DNA of 64,000 nt from Candidatus Vicinibacter affinis (GTDB lineage: Bacteria; Bacteroidota; Bacteroidia; Chitinophagales; Saprospiraceae), in contig JADJNH010000005.1 of assembly GCA_016714365.1 (NCBI GenBank), positions 2,518,501 to 2,582,500 on the forward strand, written 5' to 3'. A program made the translations under genes and the position numbers. Within the stretch, counting starts at the first letter, position 1, and the number at the start of each line of letters is the position of its first letter. The notes below the pieces were generated by a model, which was not told the DNA's origin, searched no databases, and worked only from the letters and a program-made list of their open reading frames with translations. Below are positions 9,266 to 18,077 of the stretch, piece after piece.

Positions 9266-11104
9266 TTACATTCTATCCGGCATAGGAATTCCAAGACAGC
9301 CCATCCCATGTTCTAAATGATCACTAAATGTTTTACAAATTTTTAACCGCCACATTTTAATTTCTTCGGTTTCAGCATTAAGAATCCTGTAATCATGATA
9401 AAACCGATGAAAGTCTTTCGCCATTTGATACAAGTAATTGGCAAGATGTGATGGATCCAATTGCTGGGCAGCTTCCTGTAAAACTTTGGGATAATTCAAA
9501 CATAAACCAATCAATTCCTTCTCTCCTTGTGTAACTGAAATAGGGGGCAAATGATCCGTTTGGGGTTCTTGTCTACGCAATATTGATTTAATTCGCACAA
9601 AGGCATTAACAATGTAAGGACCGGTATGCCCTTGCATGTCTACAGATTCCTTGGGATCAAATACCATGCGCTTTTTGGGTTGTACTTTTAACAAAAAATA
9701 CTTCAATGCAGCCATTCCGATTTTGGCGATCAGATCATTTTTTTCCTGATCACTGATGCTGGAAAGTTCCCCACGCTCCATCGCAGAATTTTCAGCCTCT
9801 TCTATAACTTCTGCAATCAAATCGTCTGCATCAACCACGGTACCTTCCCTTGACTTCATTCTACCGGAAGGCAATTCAACCATACCATAAGATAAATGAT
9901 GTAAACCTTTTGCATATGGCACATTAAGCATGCGTAGGGTTTCAAACAAGACCTGAAAATGGTAATCCTGCTCATCTGCTACAACGTATATGTAGTGATC
10001 AGCCTGATGAGCCTGATGTCGCATCTGCGCTGTACCTAGGTCCTGTGTAATGTATACCGAAGTCCCATCACTTCTCAATAAAATTTTCTTATCTAAACCA
10101 GAATGAGTTAAATCAATCCAAACCGAGCCATCATTTTCTTGATAGAAAACATTCTTCTCCAATCCTTGCTGAACAATATCCTTTCCTAAAAGGTAGGTAT
10201 TGGATTCATAATAGACAGATTCAAATGAAACATTGAGTTTTGCGAAAGTTGAATCAAATCCATCATAGACCCATTTATTCATTTTTTTCCAAAGACTTAC
10301 AACTTCACTGTCTCCGGATTCCCAGCTCCGCAACATTTCTCCAGCTTCTTTACCTAAAACACTAAATTGATTAAAATAATCATTTTTAAATCTTGTAAAA
10401 AAAACTTCTTCAGATTCACCTTCCTTTCTCTTTGATTGGTAAATTACAATTGCCTCTTTACCAATTTGCCAATTTTTGTATTCCTCTTTAAATTTGGTTT
10501 CAAACAGTACATAATAGTCTCCTACAAAATGATCTGATTTCTTACCTTCTTCCTCCGGTGTTTTGCCATTTGCAAATAATTTCCATGCAAGCATACTTTT
10601 ACATATAGCTATTCCTCTGTCATTGATTATTTGAGTCGTGTGCGCTTCATGTCCTACTGCCTGGAGAATGCGATAAACTGACCAACCTAATAAAATGTTT
10701 CGGATATGGCCTAGATGAAGAGGTTTGTTGGTATTAGGAGAACAATATTCTACTAAATATTTTTCAGGATAGGAAATTTTAACTCTCTCATCAATTTTTT
10801 GTGAATTGATTTGATTATGCGATTCAATCCACCAGGTTTCTTTCATGCTAAAATTCATAAATCCTTTAATTAAATTAAAGGATTGAATCATTTCTTTTTC
10901 TAATAAGTAAGTTCCAATTACCTGACCTATGACATCAGGGCTATTTCCGGTTTTCTTTGCCCAGTTAAAAAGCACAATGGTAAAATCTCCTTCAAATTCT
11001 TTTCTACAGACTGAAACATTGAAATCCTGTGAATTGGTAACAAGATTGTATTCAGATTGAAATAACTCAACTAAGGATGTATAGATATGATTTAAATAGT
11101 TCAT
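9266..11104 (-). CDS. argS: Arginyl-tRNA synthetase
   Basis: This 612-residue class I synthetase has the Arg-specific N-terminal domain (about 1-115), the signature CSPNTNKPLHLGHIRN with HLGH at about 130-133, and GRMKSREGTVV at about 414-424 as the KMSKS equivalent. The DALR anticodon-binding helix bundle ends the protein (DFHRFYHDYRIL near 560-575). It lies 27 bases after lepA and 15 bases before glnS. Both tRNA genes in the window are arginine tRNAs, though they are not adjacent to it. Confidence 0.97.
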   Translation of the reverse strand: MNYLNHIYTSLVELFQSEYNLVTNSQDFNVSVCRKEFEGDFTIVLFNWAKKTGNSPDVIGQVIGTYLLEKEMIQSFNLIKGFMNFSMKETWWIESHNQINSQKIDERVKISYPEKYLVEYCSPNTNKPLHLGHIRNILLGWSVYRILQAVGHEAHTTQIINDRGIAICKSMLAWKLFANGKTPEEEGKKSDHFVGDYYVLFETKFKEEYKNWQIGKEAIVIYQSKRKEGESEEVFFTRFKNDYFNQFSVLGKEAGEMLRSWESGDSEVVSLWKKMNKWVYDGFDSTFAKLNVSFESVYYESNTYLLGKDIVQQGLEKNVFYQENDGSVWIDLTHSGLDKKILLRSDGTSVYITQDLGTAQMRHQAHQADHYIYVVADEQDYHFQVLFETLRMLNVPYAKGLHHLSYGMVELPSGRMKSREGTVVDADDLIAEVIEEAENSAMERGELSSISDQEKNDLIAKIGMAALKYFLLKVQPKKRMVFDPKESVDMQGHTGPYIVNAFVRIKSILRRQEPQTDHLPPISVTQGEKELIGLCLNYPKVLQEAAQQLDPSHLANYLYQMAKDFHRFYHDYRILNAETEEIKMWRLKICKTFSDHLEHGMGCLGIPMPDRM

Positions 11105-11131
11105 ATTGAGAAATGTAAGGTTGGATGAATT

Positions 11132-12925
11132 CTAATCATCCAGTTTCAAAACATCAAGAAATGCTTTTTGTGGAACATCTACAGAACCTATCTGGCGCAT
11201 TTTTTTCTTACCTTCTTTTTGCTTCTCCAATAACTTCCTCTTTCTGGAAATGTCACCACCATAACATTTTGCAGTTACATCTTTCCTAAGTGCAGATATG
11301 GTTTCCCGAGCAATCACTTTTCCTCCTATGGCAGCTTGGATTGCAATTACAAACTGGTGTTGAGGAAGAATTTCTTTAAGTTTTTTACACATCTTTCTGC
11401 CTACTGCATCCGCTTTAGATCGATGAACGAGTGCTGTCAGTGCGTCCACATTATCTCCATTAAGTTTTATATCCAGTTTAATCAAGTCTGACTTTCTATA
11501 ATCTAAAGGATGATAATCGAATGAAGCATACCCTTTTGTGGATGATTTCAAACGGTCATAAAAGTCAAAAACAATTTCAGCCAGTGGCATATCAAATGTA
11601 AGTTCCACTCGCTCTGGCGTGAGATAGTGCTGTTTGACAAGAGCACCTCTTTTTTCCATTCCAAGTTTTATAATGGTCCCAATATAATCAGGCTTCGTAA
11701 TGATCTGGGCCCGGATATATGGCTCTTCTACATATTCTAGATAATTTGGCTCCGGCAAATCATTAGGTGTATTGATTTTGAGAATTTCGCCTTTGGTGGT
11801 TTCGGCTATGTAAGAAACGTTCGGAACCGTTGTTATGACTTCTTGATTAAACTCACGGGATAACCTTTCTTGAATAATTTCCAGATGCAACATTCCCAAA
11901 AAACCACATCGAAAACCGAATCCAAGAGCAACAGACGTCTCAGGCTCGTAGACCAAAGAAGAATCATTCAATTGTAGCTTTTCCAAACTGTCTCTAAGGT
12001 CTTCGAAATGCTCATTTTCAATTGGATAAATTCCTGCAAAAACCATTGGTTTTACTTCTTCAAATCCCTTAATGGCCTCGCTGCAAGGATTTGCAGTTGC
12101 AGTAAGAGTATCTCCTACTTTGATTTCCTTGGCGTCCTTAATTCCGGTAATAACATATCCCACATCACCACATTTTACCTCCGGCATCGGCATCAAAGTC
12201 ATTTGGAGATAACCCACTTCTTCCGCATCATATTCCTTTCCAGTATTGAAAAATTTAATTTTCTCGCCTTTTTTGATTGTACCATTAAGCACACGGAAAT
12301 AAACAATTATTCCACGAAAAGAATTATAAACAGAATCAAAGACCAAGGCTTGCAATGGAGCCTTTGGATCTCCTTTAGGCGCTGGAATGCGCTCTACGAT
12401 AGCCTTCATCAAATCCGGAACTCCGGCTCCTGTTTTTCCACTGGCAAGAACGATATCCTCTTTGTCACAACCAATAAGATCGATTATTTGATCAGATACC
12501 TCATCAATCATGGCATTGTCCATGTCAATTTTATTGAGGATAGGAATAATTTCAAGATTGTGCTCTATGGCTAAATATAAATTTGAAATGGTCTGAGCCT
12601 GGATCCCCTGGGTTGCATCAATTAACAGTAAAGCTCCTTCACAAGCAGCAATTGATCGGCTAACCTCGTAAGAAAAATCTACGTGTCCGGGTGTGTCTAT
12701 CAAATTAAAAACATACATCTGACCATCCGTATGAAGGTATTTTAACTGAATCGCGTGCGCCTTGATAGTAATTCCTCTCTCCCTCTCCAGATCCATATCG
12801 TCCAGTGCTTGATTTTGCATATCTCTGACGGAAATAGTTTTAGTATATTCCAACAGGCGGTCAGACAAAGTACTTTTGCCATGGTCAATATGTGCTATTA
12901 CACAAAAGTTTCTGATATGCTCCAT
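11132..12925 (-). CDS. lepA: Elongation factor 4 (LepA)
   Basis: This 597-residue translational GTPase binds stalled ribosomes. The G1 motif AHIDHGKST is at residues 10-18, and RGITIKAHA and DTPGHVDF follow. EF-G-like domains III and V and the LepA-specific C-terminal domain (YHPLDYRKSDLIKLDIKLNG near 480-500) are present. The C-terminal end keeps GGDISRKRKLLEKQKEGKK. It is the first gene after a good promoter and leads the lepA-argS-glnS-DUF962 cluster. Confidence 0.97.
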   Translation of the reverse strand: MEHIRNFCVIAHIDHGKSTLSDRLLEYTKTISVRDMQNQALDDMDLERERGITIKAHAIQLKYLHTDGQMYVFNLIDTPGHVDFSYEVSRSIAACEGALLLIDATQGIQAQTISNLYLAIEHNLEIIPILNKIDMDNAMIDEVSDQIIDLIGCDKEDIVLASGKTGAGVPDLMKAIVERIPAPKGDPKAPLQALVFDSVYNSFRGIIVYFRVLNGTIKKGEKIKFFNTGKEYDAEEVGYLQMTLMPMPEVKCGDVGYVITGIKDAKEIKVGDTLTATANPCSEAIKGFEEVKPMVFAGIYPIENEHFEDLRDSLEKLQLNDSSLVYEPETSVALGFGFRCGFLGMLHLEIIQERLSREFNQEVITTVPNVSYIAETTKGEILKINTPNDLPEPNYLEYVEEPYIRAQIITKPDYIGTIIKLGMEKRGALVKQHYLTPERVELTFDMPLAEIVFDFYDRLKSSTKGYASFDYHPLDYRKSDLIKLDIKLNGDNVDALTALVHRSKADAVGRKMCKKLKEILPQHQFVIAIQAAIGGKVIARETISALRKDVTAKCYGGDISRKRKLLEKQKEGKKKMRQIGSVDVPQKAFLDVLKLDD

Positions 12926-12948
12926 TGTTACAATTCGTTTTCGCGCTG

Positions 12949-12980
12949 CAAAAGTACCTAAGTTAACAGCCTTTAGCCAA
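12949..12980 (-). promoter_or_regulatory. Promoter of the lepA-argS-glnS operon
   Basis: On the minus strand, TTG (12980-12978), a 21-base spacer and TACTTTTG (12956-12949) match the Bacteroidota consensus TTG-N17-23-TAnnTTTG. The -7 box ends 23 bases before the lepA ATG, leaving a short leader. Confidence 0.7.
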
Positions 12981-13040
12981 TTTTAAGCTAAAAATTTAAT
13001 ATAAACTGTGGTATTTGTAGCCAAGATGCAGCTAATAAGC

Positions 13041-14249
13041 TTAGATTGCCTTCAAAGCTTGTTCCCAATCCAATATCAAATCATCTACTGTTTCAAGCCC
13101 AACAGACAATCTGATCAAACCATCCGTTATCCCATTTTTTAACCTGATATCTTTTGGAACTTTAAGGTGTGACATCGTCGCGGGATGCAATATCATAGTT
13201 TCAGTTTCGCCTAATGAAGGCGCGATTACACATAATTGTAATTTTCTCAGCACCTTTGACACCTCATCAATTCCACCTTTAATTTCAAAACTCAACATTG
13301 CCCCAAAGCAATGCATTTGTTTTTTAGCCAACTCATAATCTGGATGATTTTCTAGTCCGGGATAATTGACTCTGGTGACATTTGGCTGTTTTTCCAGGAA
13401 TTTTGCTAATTTCATAGCGTTAGATGATTGGGCTTTCATTCTAATTTCAAGGGTCTTAAGGCCTAAATCCAACAAAAAGGCTTCAAATGGACTCGCCACA
13501 CTTCCAATCAATTTAAGAAAAACCCACAACCGATTATAAATCAATTCTTTGTCAAAGCTCAAAATAGCGCCCCCTGTAGAGGCTCCATGACCGTGTAAAA
13601 ACTTTGTGGTAGAATGTACAACGACATCGGCACCCAATGATAATGGACGCATGCCATAAGGTGTAGAAAATGTATTATCTACTACTACCTTAACACCATG
13701 GCGTTTGGCAATCGTTGATATCATTTTGATATCAATGCTATTCAAAACAGGATTGGTTGGTGTTTCCAGGTAAATAACCGCCTTACCAGCCTTCTCTTGG
13801 ATGGCGAGATCAATTTCTTCTGGGGTTTTGAAATCCATAAACATTAAATCAACTTGATTTTGGCCAAATACCGTTTGGAACAACTCGGTTGTTCCTCCAT
13901 AAAGATTACTTTGAGTCAGGATTAAGTCTCCAGGTCTCAAAAGAGTCTGCATGACACAATGGATCGCAGCCATTCCAGAGGAAGTCAACAATCCATAAGC
14001 TTGCTGACCTGAATCAAATGCTTCCAAATCTGCTAATTTCTGAGCAACTGCCTCAACCGTAGGATTACCATAACGGCTGTAAACATGACCTCCGGGTTGA
14101 TTTTTAAAAATCTCTATACCTTCTTCGATGCTCTGAAATTCAAAAGCAGCTGTGGCATAGATTGGAATTTGATGGGGTGTCGTCGTTCTCGTATCATTAA
14201 CTGTTTTTAACAATACAGTACCGAAGTGTTTTATAGCTTTGCTCTCCAT
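13041..14249 (-). CDS. PLP-dependent Cys/Met-metabolism enzyme (cystathionine gamma-synthase / methionine gamma-lyase family)
   Basis: The 402-residue protein belongs to fold-type I PLP enzymes of the trans-sulfuration group. Visible motifs are YSRYGNPT near 57, LTSSGMAAIH, the substrate loop SNLYGGT, and the PLP lysine in STTKFLHGHG at about Lys216. The family includes cystathionine gamma-synthase, O-acyl-homoserine sulfhydrylase (MetZ/MetY-type) and methionine gamma-lyase. The sequence alone does not decide between them, and no met genes are adjacent. It is transcribed toward lepA, with a 115-base gap holding a separate lepA promoter. Its start is only 32 bases from the divergent rluD-like start. 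Confidence 0.9.
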   Translation of the reverse strand: MESKAIKHFGTVLLKTVNDTRTTTPHQIPIYATAAFEFQSIEEGIEIFKNQPGGHVYSRYGNPTVEAVAQKLADLEAFDSGQQAYGLLTSSGMAAIHCVMQTLLRPGDLILTQSNLYGGTTELFQTVFGQNQVDLMFMDFKTPEEIDLAIQEKAGKAVIYLETPTNPVLNSIDIKMISTIAKRHGVKVVVDNTFSTPYGMRPLSLGADVVVHSTTKFLHGHGASTGGAILSFDKELIYNRLWVFLKLIGSVASPFEAFLLDLGLKTLEIRMKAQSSNAMKLAKFLEKQPNVTRVNYPGLENHPDYELAKKQMHCFGAMLSFEIKGGIDEVSKVLRKLQLCVIAPSLGETETMILHPATMSHLKVPKDIRLKNGITDGLIRLSVGLETVDDLILDWEQALKAI

Positions 14250-14263
14250 TAATATAATTTTTA

Positions 14264-14296
14264 CAAAAGTAAGCCCTCACCTTGAATTTAGAACAA
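14264..14296 (-). promoter_or_regulatory. Promoter of the PLP enzyme gene, embedded in the divergent rluD-like gene
   Basis: On the minus strand, TTG (14296-14294), a 22-base spacer and TACTTTTG (14271-14264) fit the consensus TTG-N17-23-TAnnTTTG. The -33 box lies inside the first codons of the divergent pseudouridine synthase gene, if that gene starts at 14282. The predicted leader is about 10 bases. Confidence 0.62.
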
Positions 14297-15361
14297 GATA
14301 TACAAGTTCAGAAAGACCAAATTGTTGACGAAAGTGAGTTTGAAGTCATTCAGTTTGCCGTAGACCCCGGTCAGGGACCTTTACGTTTGGATCATTTTCT
14401 CAATGAAAAGATTCCAAAAGTATCCAGAAACAAGATTCAAAATGCCATCACAGCAGGCATGATCACCGTTAATCAAAAACCTACAAAATCGAATTACAAA
14501 ATTCGACCTTTGGATGTGATAGATGTGGTTTTCCCGAGATTTCATGAAAACGAGGACATAATTCCGGAAAATATACCACTTGACATTCTTTTCGAAGATG
14601 ATGATATTTTGTTGGTAAATAAGAAACCAGGGATGGTAGTCCACCCGGCTGGCGGAAACAGCTCCGGAACACTGGTAAATGCGCTTGCTGGATATTTTGG
14701 AATTGATCCGAATCTTGAAAAGAAACCTAGGTATGGACTTGTACATAGAATCGATAAAGAAACTTCTGGAATTCTAATCGTTGCAAAAACAGATTTTGCG
14801 CATGTTGCTTTATCTAAGCAATTCTATGACCACACCATAGAAAGAGAATATATTGCTTTGGTATGGGGTGATCCTGAACCCTCTTCTGGGACTATCGTTG
14901 GAAATGTTGGACGAGATCCTAAGAACAGACAAAGGATGTTTGTTTTTGAAGATGGAACGGAAGGGAAACATGCCGTTACCCACTACGAACTCATAGAATC
15001 TTTTTATTACGCCAGTCTGATAAAATGTAGACTTGAAACAGGGAGAACACATCAAATCAGAGTTCACATGAAATTTATTGGTCACCCACTTTTTAACGAT
15101 GAACGTTATGGAGGGGATCGTATAGTAAAAGGTACGGTATTTACAAAATACAAGCAATTTGTCCAGAACTGTTTTAAGCTCATGCCGCGTTTTGCCCTAC
15201 ACGCCAGAAGCCTTGGATTCATTCATCCGGTTACCGGGAAGAAGATGTTTTTCGAAATAGAACCTCCAGAGGATTTCACTCAATTAGTTGAAAAATGGCG
15301 GCATTATCTTTCTTTTAGAAAAGATAAAGTTGAGGAAGCTGAATCTGAAGAACAGAACTAA
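14282..15361 (+). CDS. RluA-family 23S rRNA pseudouridine synthase (RluD-like)
   Basis: The 359-residue enzyme converts specific uridines in 23S rRNA to pseudouridine. An S4 RNA-binding domain spans about 33-95 (LRLDHFLNEKIPKVSRNKIQ). The catalytic domain holds VHRIDKETSG with the nucleophile Asp158. The C-terminal RTHQIRVHMKFIGHPLFND motif is also present. The frame is open only from 14273 and the first internal Met is near residue 60, inside the S4 domain, so the TTG at 14282 is the likely start. RluD modifies helix 69 in other bacteria. Assignment to RluD rather than RluA/RluC is inferred from the S4 domain and length. Confidence 0.92.
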   Translation: MNLEQDIQVQKDQIVDESEFEVIQFAVDPGQGPLRLDHFLNEKIPKVSRNKIQNAITAGMITVNQKPTKSNYKIRPLDVIDVVFPRFHENEDIIPENIPLDILFEDDDILLVNKKPGMVVHPAGGNSSGTLVNALAGYFGIDPNLEKKPRYGLVHRIDKETSGILIVAKTDFAHVALSKQFYDHTIEREYIALVWGDPEPSSGTIVGNVGRDPKNRQRMFVFEDGTEGKHAVTHYELIESFYYASLIKCRLETGRTHQIRVHMKFIGHPLFNDERYGGDRIVKGTVFTKYKQFVQNCFKLMPRFALHARSLGFIHPVTGKKMFFEIEPPEDFTQLVEKWRHYLSFRKDKVEEAESEEQN

Positions 15362-15388
15362 AATAAAATTCTATCCTAATCAATTTAA

Positions 15389-16408
15389 ATGCCGGTTCAA
15401 AAAATTATATCGACATTACACAAATTGGGCATGGAAATGTCTAATAGTGCCAGATTAAAAAATGAGGCTTTCCGGAATGCAGAAAATGCAAACCCGTGGT
15501 TTACCGAAAAAGAAATTCTCCGAATGGTCGACCACATAGTAAATAATTATTTAAATACAGAAAGTCTCAATAAATGGGTGAATAATTACAGTTTTCCCTC
15601 AACGCATAAACCTAAACTTATTGGATTAATATCAGCTGGCAACATCCCTTTGGTTTCCATGCATGATTTGATATGCATTTTAATTTCAGGAAATGCTGTC
15701 CAAATTAAATTGTCTGAAAAAGATACCCATTTATATAACTGGATCTTTTCACTCATCAAAGAAATTGACAGCAATTTATATGCAAACATTCACATCGTTC
15801 ATCAATTAAAAAATTATGATGCGGTTATTGCAACTGGTGGCACCCTGGCTGCAAATCAATTCAAATATTATTTTCAACACAAACCAAATATCATCAGGGG
15901 ACATCGAAATTCAATAGCAGTACTAGGGGGTGAGGAAGATGATGAAACCATTAAAGCCATCGGGCAGGATATATTTTCCTATTATGGAATGGGCTGCAGA
16001 AATGTAAGCAAAATACTTGTTCCTGTAAATTTTAATTTTGATCATTTCTTAAATATCTTAGATAAGGAATTTGATTATGTTAGAAATCATTATAAGTTTC
16101 AAAACAACTACGATTATCAATTAGCACTTTATCTTTTGAACAAAGTAAAATTCTTACAAGGACAAAGCATTTTATTATTAGAACATACTGGAATTGCCTC
16201 ACCCTTAGCTTGTCTTTATTTTGAACATTACCAAAATAATGAAGCCGTTTATCAATACATTTTGAAGAATAGGGATTTCATCCAATGTGTCATTAGCGCA
16301 CAAAAAATCGGCGACCAAGTGGTAACAGCTCCCGGAATGGCTCAATATCCTGGGTTATCTGATTATGCAGACATGAATGACACCATGAATTTTTTGTTAC
16401 AACTGTAG
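15389..16408 (+). CDS. Acyl-CoA reductase, LuxC-like
   Basis: The 339-residue protein matches the LuxC-type acyl-CoA reductase family, a branch of the aldehyde dehydrogenase superfamily that reduces acyl-CoA to aldehyde using NADPH. KLIGLISAGNIPLVSMHD marks the nucleotide-binding region (about 75-93). IRGHRNSIAVL follows, and YYGMGCRNVSK contains the candidate catalytic Cys203. Members without luciferase or LuxE neighbours are widespread in Bacteroidota, so bioluminescence is not implied. Its partner and physiological substrate are unknown. It lies 27 bases after the pseudouridine synthase and 12 bases before nth. Confidence 0.87.
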   Translation: MPVQKIISTLHKLGMEMSNSARLKNEAFRNAENANPWFTEKEILRMVDHIVNNYLNTESLNKWVNNYSFPSTHKPKLIGLISAGNIPLVSMHDLICILISGNAVQIKLSEKDTHLYNWIFSLIKEIDSNLYANIHIVHQLKNYDAVIATGGTLAANQFKYYFQHKPNIIRGHRNSIAVLGGEEDDETIKAIGQDIFSYYGMGCRNVSKILVPVNFNFDHFLNILDKEFDYVRNHYKFQNNYDYQLALYLLNKVKFLQGQSILLLEHTGIASPLACLYFEHYQNNEAVYQYILKNRDFIQCVISAQKIGDQVVTAPGMAQYPGLSDYADMNDTMNFLLQL

Positions 16409-16420
16409 TTTTAAAATTTG

Positions 16421-17050
16421 GTGACTAAACAGGAAAAGGCACGATTCATCCAAGATACGCTGGACAAATATTTTCCGGAAGTAGAAGTTCCTCTTCTACA
16501 TAAGGACCCTTATACATTATTGATCGCAGTTTTACTTTCTGCGCAATGTACTGACGAGCGAGTCAATAAAATAACGCCTGCTTTATTTGCCTTAGCTGAT
16601 AATCCACATAAAATGAAAAATGTTTCCTTGGATGAAATCCAAGCCGTCATTCGGACATGTGGTCTTTCTGGAACCAAAGCAAAAAATATTAAAACACTTT
16701 CAAAAATATTGTCGGAAGAATACAATGGCAACGTCCCTGCCGACATTGAATTACTCGAACAACTTCCGGGTGTCGGCCACAAAACTGCCTCTGTCGTAAT
16801 GTGTCAGGCTTTCGACACACCTGCATTTCCAGTAGACACACACATACACCGCTTAGCTTGGAGGTGGGGACTTACAAATGGTAAAAATGTAACTCAGACA
16901 GAACGTGATCTAAAAAGCATTTTCCAAATTTCCAGCTGGAACAAACTTCATTTGCAAATTATTTACTTTGGAAGAAAATATTGTCCAGCAAGAGGTCATA
17001 CAAGAGAAAATTGTCCTATATGCTCTTTGATCGGACGAAAAAAAATGTAA
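16421..17050 (+). CDS. nth: Endonuclease III (DNA glycosylase / AP lyase)
   Basis: The 209-residue HhH-GPD glycosylase removes oxidised pyrimidines. LPGVGHKTASVV carries the catalytic Lys121, and FPVDTHIHRLAWRWGL carries Asp139. The start is taken as GTG at 16421; a TTG directly before it is the alternative. The C-terminal iron-sulfur loop is unusual: only Cys188, Cys198 and Cys201 are present (C-x9-C-x2-C) and the protein stops at GRKKM, whereas the E. coli enzyme has four cysteines (C-x6-C-x2-C-x5-C). It is 12 bases after the LuxC-like gene. Confidence 0.93.
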   Translation: MTKQEKARFIQDTLDKYFPEVEVPLLHKDPYTLLIAVLLSAQCTDERVNKITPALFALADNPHKMKNVSLDEIQAVIRTCGLSGTKAKNIKTLSKILSEEYNGNVPADIELLEQLPGVGHKTASVVMCQAFDTPAFPVDTHIHRLAWRWGLTNGKNVTQTERDLKSIFQISSWNKLHLQIIYFGRKYCPARGHTRENCPICSLIGRKKM

Positions 17051-17092
17051 TATTTTATGTATCTTACTTTTCAGAATTCAAATTTTACAGAG

Positions 17093-17704
17093 ATGAAAAC
17101 ATTTTATTTCTATTTTTTTTTACTTTTCGCATTGCAATCCTGCAAAGAAAAAAGTCTTCCTATATTAGGTAATTATACTATAGAAAACAACGACACGATT
17201 TTTTCAAAGATTCCTGATTTTCAACTATTGACTCAGGACAGCCTGGAATTCAATGCCCAAATGTTAGATGGCAAAATTCATTTGGCTGCATTTTTCTTTA
17301 CCTCTTGTCCGACAATTTGTCCTAAGGTTATGAGAAACATGATGAGGATTGAAGACAAATTTTCTGAACAAAAGGATATTCTTTACTTATGCTATAGTTT
17401 GGATTTTAAGAAAGACAGCATTCCAAGACTTAAAGAATATTCAAACAAATTAGGGATTGAAAATGCTAATTTCTTATTTCTACAAGGCAAACAAAAGGAA
17501 GACATCCGTTCCCTCATGAATGCATACATGAGTATTGCAGTAGATGACCCGGATAGTCCTGGTGGTATAAATCATAGTGGATGGATATTATTAGTAGACA
17601 AAAAGAGACACCTTCGTTCTTATTGTCTTGGAACAGATGAAAAAGAAACAGACCGATTAATTAAAGACATTCAAATCCTACTTGATGAAGTTGTTAAAAT
17701 TTAG
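17093..17704 (+). CDS. SCO1/SenC-family copper chaperone lipoprotein
   Basis: About 203 residues from the ATG at 17093, chosen because it begins a clear lipoprotein signal (MKTFYFYFFLLFALQSCKEK, lipobox LQSC) that the longer frame would bury. SCO proteins have a thioredoxin fold and deliver copper to the CuA site of cytochrome c oxidase, or act as thiol reductases. The copper-site residues are visible: Cys72 and Cys76 in TSCPTICPK and His161 in INHSGW. The next gene, a cytochrome c, overlaps its 3' end by 20 bases, which supports a respiratory role in the envelope. Confidence 0.92.
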   Translation: MKTFYFYFFLLFALQSCKEKSLPILGNYTIENNDTIFSKIPDFQLLTQDSLEFNAQMLDGKIHLAAFFFTSCPTICPKVMRNMMRIEDKFSEQKDILYLCYSLDFKKDSIPRLKEYSNKLGIENANFLFLQGKQKEDIRSLMNAYMSIAVDDPDSPGGINHSGWILLVDKKRHLRSYCLGTDEKETDRLIKDIQILLDEVVKI

Positions 17705-18077
17705 TGCATTAATTACAATTTATTTTTCTTGCAACTTTTCTCCGGAAACATTCAAGGAAGGCAAACTTGTATATGAGACCTACTGTTCCGGCTGTCATGG
17801 GGCACAAATGGATGGTTTGAGAGATTTATATCCCGGACTCAAAGACGTCCTTTGGTACGATCAAAACAGAAGTCAAATTCCATGTTGGATAAAAAAAGGT
17901 ATTACAACCGAAAGACTTCGAAAAGGCAAACAAGAAATGCCAGCACATACTGAATTAAGCAACATTCAGATTTGCAACGTTTTGAATTATTTGAATTCTA
18001 ATACCTGGAATCTAAAAGTTCCTTTCACTATAGAAGAAATAAATCTTGCTATAAAGGAATGCACCAATCAAAAATGA
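17685..18077 (+). CDS. Small c-type cytochrome, lipoprotein
   Basis: The 130-residue protein starts at the ATG at 17685, inside the end of the SCO1 gene. The N-terminus MKLLKFSALITIYFSCNFS looks like a lipoprotein signal with Cys at the end of IYFSC. A single haem site YCSGCHG (Cys34, Cys37, His38) and a likely distal ligand Met85 in EMPAH define a class I cytochrome c. It probably passes electrons at the periplasmic face, coupled to SCO1 function. Its stop overlaps the stop of the convergent TonB-dependent receptor gene by 10 bases. Confidence 0.9.
   Translation: MKLLKFSALITIYFSCNFSPETFKEGKLVYETYCSGCHGAQMDGLRDLYPGLKDVLWYDQNRSQIPCWIKKGITTERLRKGKQEMPAHTELSNIQICNVLNYLNSNTWNLKVPFTIEEINLAIKECTNQK

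Noticed and set aside
12008..12574. 188-codon open frame on the plus strand opposite lepA
   Set aside because: It lies fully antisense to a highly conserved gene and its translation shows no recognisable domain, so it is a shadow frame.
15389..16408. Bioluminescence (lux) locus suggested by the LuxC-like reductase
   Set aside because: No luciferase or LuxE gene is nearby, and solitary LuxC-like reductases are common in this phylum.
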